From an uncultured Oscillospiraceae bacterium (GTDB lineage: Bacteria > Bacillota > Clostridia > Oscillospirales > Oscillospiraceae): a stretch of 5,816 bases of DNA. The DNA lies in contig CAKTPQ010000043.1 in the NCBI GenBank assembly GCA_934591745.1, forward strand, positions 1-5,816. Reading direction: 5' to 3'. Shown in pieces: positions 1-3,894 of the stretch. How positions within the stretch are numbered: the first letter of the stretch is position 1; each line of letters begins with the position of its first letter. A program made the position numbers and the translations under genes. The notes under the pieces are model-generated. The model ran no database searches. It had not been told where the DNA came from and worked only from the letters and a program-made list of their open reading frames with translations.

Positions 1-1
1 G

Positions 2-37
2 CTGGGTGATGACAATGTGGTGGTACGAAAGAAATAA
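2..37 (+). CDS. 3' end of an upstream gene (partial, unidentified)
   Basis: The frame beginning at base 2 is open from the window edge and ends with TAA at 35-37, giving the C-terminus LGDDNVVVRKK. A terminator-like hairpin follows 9 nt later, as expected after a gene end. Frame 3 is also open, to a TAA at 42-44, so the frame choice is a judgement; frame 2 gives the more natural charged C-terminus. Eleven residues are too few to name a family. Confidence 0.45.
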   Translation: MGDDNVVVRKK

Positions 38-46
38 CGGGTAACG

Positions 47-73
47 GGTGCGGCGCGGAAGCGCCGCACCTTT
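47..73 (+). terminator. Rho-independent terminator of the upstream gene
   Basis: A perfect 10-bp GC-rich stem (GGTGCGGCGC at 47-56 with GCGCCGCACC at 61-70) is closed by a GGAA tetraloop and followed by only three T residues before GCGCG. The stem is strong but the U-tract is short, so termination may be incomplete. The 3' arm overlaps the possible -35 element of the promoter for the next gene. Confidence 0.7.
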
Positions 74-93
74 GCGCGTCTTGGGCATACACT
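68..93 (+). promoter_or_regulatory. Possible sporulation sigma-E/sigma-K promoter
   Basis: CATACACT at 86-93 fits the CATANNNT -10 pattern of the mother-cell sigma factors and the more specific CATACA(A/C)T form known for B. subtilis sigma-E. An AC dinucleotide at 68-69, 16 nt upstream, fits the loose sigma-K -35 rule. I found no convincing sigma-A promoter in the same gap (TTGGGC at 81-86 lacks a good -10 at 17 nt). Both motifs are short and degenerate, so chance occurrence is possible. Confidence 0.3.
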
Positions 94-97
94 GTAT

Positions 98-116
98 TGA
101 AAGAGCTATTCTTTCA
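98..116 (+). other. Leader hairpin before the cysteine-rich protein gene
   Basis: TGAAAGA at 98-104 and TCTTTCA at 110-116 form a 7-bp stem with a 5-nt loop. With one mismatch it extends to GTA (94-96) and TAC (118-120). It lies about 10 nt before the AGGAGG ribosome binding site and could be a 5' stabilising stem or a protein-binding dyad. No U-tract follows, so it is not a terminator. Confidence 0.4.
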
Positions 117-138
117 GTACTTATTAGGAGGTCATACC

Positions 139-978
139 ATGCCTGAGAATCTGATGCCGGGCCCGGTCTGCGATCTGAGCAGCGTGCGCGAGTCCGTTTG
201 CGTCCATACACGGAAGATTTTCGATTCCTGCCGCGACAAGGACTGCGTGGAGGATCTGCGGTTCTATCCCACCGTGACCGCCCAGGGAGTGCTGAGCACT
301 TCCCAGATGATCAAAGGCGGCACGGCGGAGCTGCTGTATATCTACACGGACGTGGAGCCGGTGACGTTCAACCGGGGGTTCTACTCCATCGATATGCGGT
401 TTTTCTACCGGGTGACGCTGCAGGTCTGCACCGGTACGCCCCGCTATACCGAGGCGGAGGGCCTGTGCGTGTTTGACAAGCGCTGCATCCTGTTCGGCAG
501 CGAGGGGAACGCCAAGATCTTCTCCTCTGACACGGCGTTCGATGAGCTGGATATTCCCGGCCGGATGCGGACGAATCTGCCCATCGCCGTGGTGGAGGCG
601 GTGGATCCCATCGTGCTGGACACCAAGGTGACGGACTGCCCGCCGGTGCCTGCCTGCGACTGCGGACGGCTGACGGAGATCCCGTCCTTTATTGCCCAGA
701 GCTTCGGGCAGGAGCTGGTGTTCGACGACAGCGCCAACCGGCGGTTCTACGTGACGCTGGGGCAGTTCACACTGGTGCGGCTGGAGCGGGATACACAGCT
801 GCTGATCCCGGTGTACGACTACTGCGTGCCGCAGTCCGAGTGCCCCTGCGACGCGCAGGAGGATCCCTGTGGCCTGTTCCGCAGTGTGGCGTTCCCGGTC
901 AACGAGTTCTTCCCGCCCAACACGGTTGAGGCGCCCAACGACTACAACAGTACGCGCAATTACTGCGCCTGCCATTGA
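139..978 (+). CDS. Cysteine-rich conserved-type hypothetical protein
   Basis: The ATG at 139 is chosen because AGGAGG (126-131) lies 7 nt before it; the upstream TTG at 97 has no ribosome binding site and would translate through the leader hairpin. The product is 279 residues with 16 cysteines (11, 21, 31, 36, 97, 110, 116, 167, 173, 175, 229, 235, 237, 244, 276, 278). These include clustered pairs CDC at 173-175, CPC at 235-237 and a C-terminal CACH. There is no signal peptide and no membrane segment. An N-terminal segment with DSCRDKDCVEDLRFY (29-43), then NRGFYSIDMRFFYRVTL (78-94) and ILFGSEGNAKIFSS (117-130), looks like an ordered beta-rich domain. I do not recognise a named family. The cysteine richness, lack of export signal and possible mother-cell promoter would suit a spore coat or morphogenesis protein, or a metal- or redox-binding protein; this is inference only. 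Confidence 0.85.
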   Translation: MPENLMPGPVCDLSSVRESVCVHTRKIFDSCRDKDCVEDLRFYPTVTAQGVLSTSQMIKGGTAELLYIYTDVEPVTFNRGFYSIDMRFFYRVTLQVCTGTPRYTEAEGLCVFDKRCILFGSEGNAKIFSSDTAFDELDIPGRMRTNLPIAVVEAVDPIVLDTKVTDCPPVPACDCGRLTEIPSFIAQSFGQELVFDDSANRRFYVTLGQFTLVRLERDTQLLIPVYDYCVPQSECPCDAQEDPCGLFRSVAFPVNEFFPPNTVEAPNDYNSTRNYCACH

Positions 979-985
979 GAATAGG

Positions 986-1011
986 GGAGCCGCGCCGGAC
1001 GGCGCGGCTCC
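986..1011 (+). terminator. Strong hairpin after the cysteine-rich gene, lacking a U-tract
   Basis: GGAGCCGCGCC (986-996) pairs perfectly with GGCGCGGCTCC (1001-1011) around a GGAC loop, 7 nt after the stop codon. The following bases are TAGACCTGTC, so the usual T-run is absent. It may act as a transcript 3'-end stabiliser, a U-less terminator or a processing site rather than a classical intrinsic terminator. Confidence 0.5.
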
Positions 1012-1040
1012 TAGACCTGTCAAAACACCGAGGCTTGCGG

Positions 1041-1050
1041 GGGTCGACCC
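1041..1050. other. 10-bp palindrome abutting the DUF4364 gene promoter
   Basis: GGGTCGACCC is a perfect palindrome ending at the base before the -35 hexamer. This position suits an activator or repressor site, but 10 bp is short and could arise by chance. Confidence 0.25.
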
Positions 1051-1079
1051 TTTACAAAGGCGCTCCTTTTGCGTATAAT
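1051..1079 (+). promoter_or_regulatory. Sigma-A promoter of the DUF4364 gene
   Basis: TTTACA (1051-1056) and a perfect TATAAT (1074-1079) are separated by the ideal 17 nt. Transcription should begin near 1086, giving a leader of about 25 nt that contains the GGGGAGGGG ribosome binding region. This is one of the best sigma-A matches in the window. Confidence 0.85.
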
Positions 1080-1109
1080 AGAGAAAAACCACAGGGGAGG
1101 GGAGCCGCT

Positions 1110-1640
1110 ATGGGTATCGGCTTTATCCAGGACAAGCTGGAGATCAAGTTCCTCATTTTATATATTGCGGCCCGTGTCACGGAGCCGCTGGCACCGGCGG
1201 AGATGCAGGATCTGACCATGTGCGACGACGGTATCGACTATTTCGACTATGCCGAGTGCCTGAATGATCTGGTGAAAACGGAGCATTTGCGCCTGACGGA
1301 GGATGGACGGTACGTCATCACGGAGAAGGGGCTGAAGAACAGCCAGATCTGTGAGTCCAGCCTGCCGTACTCCGTGCGGCAGCGGTCGGATAAAAACATC
1401 GCCGCTTACAATAGGGCGGCACTGCGGCGCGCCCAGGTGCAGAGCCGTGTGACGGAGCGGGAGAACGGAACATACACGGTGACGCTGGCGCTGCACGACG
1501 ATGTGGACCAGCTGATGGAGCTGCAGCTGATGGTGGCGGATCGCCCTACGGCGGACGCGCTGGCTCAGCGGTTCCAGCGGGAGCCGGAGCGGCTGTACGC
1601 GCAACTGACAGAGCTGCTGTGCGGTGAAAAGAACGGCTGA
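1110..1640 (+). CDS. DUF4364 family protein, winged-helix-like
   Basis: A 176-residue protein starting at ATG 1110, with GGAGG at 1096-1100 placed 9 nt upstream. The N-terminal half reads as a winged helix: helix LEIKFLILYIAARV (10-23), helix PAEMQDLTM (29-37), a probable recognition-type helix in DYFDYAECLNDLVKTEHL (43-60), and a wing RLTEDGRYVITEKG (61-74). The N-terminus FIQDKLEIK and the CDDGIDYFDYAECL block are what I recognise as the DUF4364 family (Pfam PF14277), a Firmicutes group of about this length whose function is not established. The C-terminal half (about 105-170) looks like a beta-hairpin followed by helices and may mediate dimerisation. A transcription regulator role is inferred from the fold only. 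The gene has its own strong promoter and terminator, so it is monocistronic. Confidence 0.9.
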   Translation: MGIGFIQDKLEIKFLILYIAARVTEPLAPAEMQDLTMCDDGIDYFDYAECLNDLVKTEHLRLTEDGRYVITEKGLKNSQICESSLPYSVRQRSDKNIAAYNRAALRRAQVQSRVTERENGTYTVTLALHDDVDQLMELQLMVADRPTADALAQRFQREPERLYAQLTELLCGEKNG

Positions 1641-1648
1641 AGGATGAG

Positions 1649-1680
1649 AAAAGCACCGCGGCGTATGCCGCGGTGCTTTT
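1649..1680. terminator. Bidirectional terminator between convergent genes
   Basis: A perfect 14-bp stem (1649-1662 with 1667-1680) around a GTAT loop carries AAAA at its 5' base and TTTT at its 3' base, so each strand reads as a hairpin ending in U residues. It lies 8 nt after the DUF4364 stop and 3 nt after the end of the convergent minus-strand gene, serving both. Confidence 0.93.
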
Positions 1681-1683
1681 GCG

Positions 1684-1995
1684 TCACTTTTTCTTCTTGG
1701 CGTCCTTGGGTTTGCCGTCCAGACCGATAGGACCTTTGCCGTTGATAGCGCGGTAGTGGTTGATCTTGTCCACGCGCTTCTGGTGTTTCAGGGCTTTTTC
1801 CTTCTCCTTGGCCTTCTTGGCGGCGGCCTTTTTGTCCGCTTCCTTCTTCTGGCGGTAGGCCAGCTTTTCCGGGTCCTCGGCGATGTCCTTGTATTTCTCG
1901 GGATGTCTGGCCCAGTCGATGCGATAGGCCGTCAGCGCGATCATCAGAACAGCGCCCACGATGATGATGCCGTAGAAAAGAATATCCCAGAACAT
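1684..1995 (-). CDS. Lysine-rich single-pass membrane protein, hypothetical
   Basis: A 103-residue protein on the minus strand. The start is the ATG at 1993-1995, because AGGAGG (complement of 2003-2008) sits 7 nt upstream; a more upstream ATG in the same frame would bury that site. Residues 3-23 (WDILFYGIIIVGAVLMIALTA) form one transmembrane helix, followed by RIDWARHPEKYK. The rest is a charged, probably coiled helix rich in KK/KE/AKK (residues 43-78) and ends in DAKKKK; 22 of 103 residues are lysine. By the positive-inside rule the tail is cytoplasmic, where it could touch nucleic acid, ribosomes or acidic lipid. I do not recognise a named family. The opposite strand is open here (1756-2166) but has no ribosome binding site and is taken as a shadow. 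Confidence 0.82.
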   Translation of the reverse strand: MFWDILFYGIIIVGAVLMIALTAYRIDWARHPEKYKDIAEDPEKLAYRQKKEADKKAAAKKAKEKEKALKHQKRVDKINHYRAINGKGPIGLDGKPKDAKKKK

Positions 1996-2023
1996 TGGAG
2001 GACCTCCTGCACATATTTTCATC

Positions 2024-2052
2024 AGTATACCCTAAAACGGTGCGATTTGCAA
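2024..2052 (-). promoter_or_regulatory. Sigma-A promoter of the lysine-rich membrane protein gene
   Basis: On the minus strand, TTGCAA (complement of 2047-2052) and TATACT (complement of 2024-2029) are 17 nt apart. Transcription would start near 2017, leaving a leader of about 20 nt with the AGGAGG site. It is divergent from the ptb-like promoter; the two -35 boxes are about 20 bp apart. Confidence 0.7.
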
Positions 2053-2071
2053 GAAAATGTTTCCTGCATGG

Positions 2072-2100
2072 TTGTCTTTTGCCGGGGAAAAGCGTATAAT
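2072..2100 (+). promoter_or_regulatory. Sigma-A promoter of the ptb-like/tfoX-like operon
   Basis: TTGTCT (2072-2077) and a perfect TATAAT (2095-2100) are separated by 17 nt. The predicted start near 2107 gives a leader of about 50 nt before the ATG at 2160. No riboswitch-like fold was seen in that leader. Confidence 0.75.
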
Positions 2101-2159
2101 AAGCCGCATCAAAGCATGTACAGCAAGAACCGGAACAAATTTCGTGGAGGTATACCGAT

Positions 2160-3062
2160 ATGCTGACCAATTTCAAGGAACTGGAAAACTATGTGCTGAG
2201 CCAGAACATGAAAAAGCGCATCGCGCTGGCCAATGCCCATGACGAACCGGCCCTGTCCGCAGTGGTGAACGCACGCCGCAAAGGCGTTGTCGAGGGCACG
2301 CTGGTGGGCAAGAAGGACGAGATCATCGCCATGCTGCATGAGATGGGCGAGAGCGAGAAGGACTACGAGATCGTGGATTTTGACGGCGAGGAGCTGGAAG
2401 CTGCCAAGATCGCTGTGCAGCTGGTGCGGGAAGGGAAGGCCGACATCCCCATGAAGGGCATCCTGCAGACCTCCAACTTCGCCCGCGCCATCCTGAACAA
2501 AGAGACGGGCCTGATCCCCACCGGTGGCCGCCGTCTTGTCAGCCAGTGTGGTATTTTTGAGTATGAGGGCCGCTTTGTTATGATCACCGACGCCGCCATC
2601 AACATCGCACCCGACGTGGAGACCCAGATCGGCATCGTGGAGAATGCGCTGCCCGTGGCCCGTGCGCTGGGCATCAACTGCCCCAAGGTGGCCGTGCTGT
2701 CCGCCGTGGAGAACGTCACCGACAAGATGCCGTCTACCGTGTCCGCCAAGGCCATCGCAGAGCGGGGCGTGGAGGGATGCGTCATCTCCGGCCCGCTGGC
2801 ACTGGACGGCGCCATCTCCATGGAGTCCGTGAAGCACAAGGCCATCCACGATCCTGTGGCCGGTCAGGCGGACATCCTGCTGGTGCCGTTTATCGAGATC
2901 GGCAATGTGCTGTACAAGGCCTGCACCTACATCGCGGGCAAGACCATGGCCAGCACCATCTGCGGCGCGTCCTGCCCGGTGATCATCACCAGCCGCGCCG
3001 ATACGCCGGACAGCAAGTATTACTCCATTCTGATGGCCGTGCTGCGCTGCCTGAAGGCGTAA
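2160..3062 (+). CDS. ptb: Phosphate butyryltransferase-like (PTA/PTB family) enzyme
   Basis: A 300-residue protein starting at ATG 2160 with GGAGG (2146-2150) 9 nt upstream. It aligns by eye with clostridial phosphate butyryltransferase over its full, typical length: MKK.IALANAHDEPAL near the N-terminus (17-32), KADIPMKGILQT (93-104), LNKETGL (112-118), SAVE (181-184), KMPST (189-193), GPLALDGAIS (211-220), VAGQADILLVP (233-243) and TSRAD (277-281). The family moves an acyl group between CoA and inorganic phosphate (butyryl-CoA + Pi to butyryl phosphate + CoA) in the cytosol; butyrate kinase then yields ATP. Butyrate kinase normally lies next to ptb, but the next gene here is a TfoX-like protein, so the partner kinase must be elsewhere or the substrate may differ (other short or branched acyl-CoA). 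Family assignment is firm; substrate is inferred. Confidence 0.92.
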   Translation: MLTNFKELENYVLSQNMKKRIALANAHDEPALSAVVNARRKGVVEGTLVGKKDEIIAMLHEMGESEKDYEIVDFDGEELEAAKIAVQLVREGKADIPMKGILQTSNFARAILNKETGLIPTGGRRLVSQCGIFEYEGRFVMITDAAINIAPDVETQIGIVENALPVARALGINCPKVAVLSAVENVTDKMPSTVSAKAIAERGVEGCVISGPLALDGAISMESVKHKAIHDPVAGQADILLVPFIEIGNVLYKACTYIAGKTMASTICGASCPVIITSRADTPDSKYYSILMAVLRCLKA

Positions 3063-3065
3063 CAT

Positions 3066-3383
3066 ATGGCGACATCCGCCGATTATCTGGCATTTGTGCT
3101 GGAGCAGTTCCCACCGCTGTGGGACGTGCGCAGCCGGAAAATGTTCGGGGAGTACATGGTGTATCTAAACGAAAAACCGGTACTTCTGGTGTGTGATAAC
3201 ACGGTTTTTGTTAAAAAACTGCCGGTTTTGGACGATTTGATGCGGGATGCACCCTGCGGCTGCCCCTATGAGGGGGCAAAGGAGCACTACATACTGGACG
3301 TGGAGAACCGCGAGCTGACAGAGCAAGTGCTGCAGCTCGCCGAGGCCGCCACGCCGCTGCCGAAGCCGCGAAAGAAGAAATGA
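3066..3383 (+). CDS. TfoX N-terminal domain protein
   Basis: A 105-residue protein starting only 3 nt after the ptb-like stop codon, with a modest GAAGG (3053-3057) inside the end of that gene, so the two are translationally close and probably co-transcribed. Residues 24-50, RKMFGEYMVYLNEKPVLLVCDNTVFVK, match the core of the TfoX/Sxy N-terminal domain (Pfam PF04993). ALL of the domain fits in this length; the TfoX C-terminal domain is absent. The tail PKPRKKK is basic. TfoX/Sxy proteins regulate competence genes in gamma-proteobacteria, but stand-alone N-terminal-domain proteins are widespread and their role is unknown, so no competence function should be assumed. Confidence 0.88.
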   Translation: MATSADYLAFVLEQFPPLWDVRSRKMFGEYMVYLNEKPVLLVCDNTVFVKKLPVLDDLMRDAPCGCPYEGAKEHYILDVENRELTEQVLQLAEAATPLPKPRKKK

Positions 3384-3384
3384 G

Positions 3385-3422
3385 CAAGAGCAAAGGACGG
3401 CGTAAGCCGTCCTTTGCTCTTG
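3385..3422 (+). terminator. 17-bp hairpin terminating the ptb-like operon
   Basis: A perfect 17-bp stem (3385-3401 with 3406-3422) closes on a GTAA tetraloop, starting 2 nt after the stop codon. The T residues lie within the 3' arm (CCTTTGCTCTTG) rather than after it, so the hairpin is strong but the release tract is not classical. Confidence 0.75.
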
Positions 3423-3485
3423 ACTGCGATGTAAGAATAAAGAAAGAATGTATAGTGAAAACAAGTAGTAGACGATTTAATTACC

Positions 3486-3514
3486 TTGACAGCACCGGAA
3501 AACGCTGATACGAT
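3486..3514 (+). promoter_or_regulatory. Strong extended -10 sigma-A promoter with no ORF directly behind it
   Basis: A perfect TTGACA (3486-3491) is followed after 17 nt by TACGAT (3509-3514), and TGA at 3506-3508 supplies the extended -10 TGn motif. Transcription should start near 3521. The first credible start codon downstream is the recombinase ATG at 3895, so this promoter makes either a leader of about 375 nt or a separate small RNA. Confidence 0.7.
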
Positions 3515-3531
3515 GCCAAGAGGGAGTTGGC
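3515..3531. other. Small dyad at the predicted transcription start
   Basis: GCCAA (3515-3519) and TTGGC (3527-3531) form a 5-bp inverted repeat around GAGGGAG, covering the predicted start site of the promoter at 3486-3514. The position suits an operator; the size is small enough to be chance. Confidence 0.25.
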
Positions 3532-3551
3532 GGGATAGAACGTAAGTGTAT

Positions 3552-3589
3552 ACTCGATTGAACAAAATAAAAATTTTGTTCAATCGAGT
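3552..3589. repeat. Perfect 17-bp-arm palindrome with dif-like 11-6-11 core
   Basis: Arms 3552-3568 and 3573-3589 are perfectly complementary around an AAAA centre. No T-run follows on either strand, which argues against a terminator. The inner 28 bp (3557-3584) can be divided as ATTGAACAAAA, a TAAAAA core, and TTTTGTTCAAT, the 11-6-11 layout of bacterial dif sites. The right half matches the E. coli XerD half-site TTATGTTAAAT at 9 of 11 positions. It lies about 305 bp upstream of a Xer-family gene, as difSL lies beside xerS in streptococci. Known dif sites are usually less symmetrical, so dif identity is a hypothesis; a protein-binding dyad or RNA hairpin remains possible. Confidence 0.9.
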
Positions 3590-3613
3590 GGAGGAAGAAA
3601 CGGCGCACTCCAG

Positions 3614-3680
3614 CGGATACGGTGGTTTTGACGGTTTCGACCGCACCGTATCCGGGCGCACCGTAACCGTCAAAACCACC
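3614..3680. repeat. Interlocked, mutually exclusive inverted repeats
   Basis: Two perfect inverted repeats are interleaved. Pair A is 3614-3624 (CGGATACGGTG) with 3644-3654; inside its loop a CGGT-TTCG-ACCG mini-hairpin (3632-3643) stacks on. Pair B is 3621-3636 (GGTGGTTTTGACGGTT) with 3665-3680, 16 bp. The left arms overlap at 3621-3624 and the right arm of A lies inside the loop of B, so both cannot form fully together. CGCACCGTA is also directly repeated at 3642-3650 and 3657-3665. The layout resembles alternative RNA folds or a pseudoknot, or a degenerate repeat element. Confidence 0.85.
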
Positions 3681-3713
3681 ATATTCAGACGCAGGGTTTC
3701 AGATTTGTGGCCT

Positions 3714-3728
3714 CGGATGGTTTTGACG
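3714..3728 (+). repeat. Third, shortened copy of the CGGAT...GGTTTTGACG repeat
   Basis: CGGATGGTTTTGACG repeats the segment at 3614-3633 with the five bases ACGGT missing. Its TGGTTTTGACG part (3718-3728) is also complementary to 3668-3678, so the B right arm could pair upstream or downstream. Confidence 0.65.
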
Positions 3729-3856
3729 TACTTGCACTGCTGTGCAGCTGATCCGGCGGACGCGGTTCTGTTGCGGCGTGTAAAAAACATTTCTATCGGT
3801 TTTTCTCATTTGGTGATGCGATGTTTATTCGCTATGCCGTAACTGTATCTGTATTC

Positions 3857-3875
3857 TTTGCGCCTGCGGCGCAAA
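3857..3875 (+). other. Hairpin just upstream of the recombinase ribosome binding site
   Basis: TTTGCGCC (3857-3864) pairs with GGCGCAAA (3868-3875) around a TGC loop, ending 8 nt before the GGAG at 3884-3887. It could affect initiation at the recombinase gene or be the last element of a structured leader. Confidence 0.5.
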
Positions 3876-3894
3876 TCTGTTCCGGAGATGTATT

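Larger units (their letters stand above)
3423..3894. other. 472-nt gene-free region with promoter and dense inverted repeats
   Basis: No ORF here has a usable ribosome binding site. The first ~130 nt are A/T-rich; the middle holds a long palindrome and interlocking inverted repeats; the last ~100 nt lead into the recombinase gene. GTG-started and minus-strand ORFs cross the area, but they run straight through the palindrome and look like by-products of it. A GGAGG at 3590-3594, just after the palindrome, has no start codon within range. The region could be a structured leader RNA of the recombinase gene, a recombination site region, a dispersed intergenic repeat, or a mixture. Confidence 0.7.

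Noticed and set aside
124..1092. Long minus-strand ORF of 322 codons opposite the cysteine-rich gene
   Set aside because: It is the antisense shadow of a gene with a clear AGGAGG site; its own start has no ribosome binding site and the product is a low-complexity His/Arg/Leu/Gly-rich shadow sequence.
1756..2166. Plus-strand ORF with a hydrophobic N-terminus opposite the lysine-rich membrane protein
   Set aside because: The leucine/phenylalanine stretch is the complement of lysine/alanine codons; there is no ribosome binding site, and the minus-strand gene has a promoter, ribosome binding site and terminator.
2109..3065. Minus-strand ORF of 318 codons opposite the ptb-like gene
   Set aside because: It mirrors almost exactly the ptb-like coding region, which has strong family motifs; the product is His/Gly/Asp-rich, typical of an antisense reading of GC-rich coding DNA.
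3066..3383. Competence regulator gene tfoX/sxy
   Set aside because: Only the N-terminal domain is present and no competence genes are nearby, so the gene symbol and function are not justified.
3573..3594. tRNA-like fragment (GTTCAATC resembles a T-loop) as an integration site remnant
   Set aside because: The similarity is fully accounted for by the palindrome arm, and no acceptor stem or anticodon arm is present nearby.
3552..3680. Invertible promoter or phase-variation switch controlled by the neighbouring recombinase
   Set aside because: The inverted repeat pairs enclose only 4-28 bp, too little to invert a promoter, and the promoter at 3486-3514 lies outside every pair.
3287..3842. ORFs on both strands across the palindrome region (plus 3546-3842, minus 3287-3790)
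   Set aside because: Both read through the palindrome, giving related RLNK/LFNRV peptides on both strands, and neither has a ribosome binding site. They are explained by the inverted repeats.
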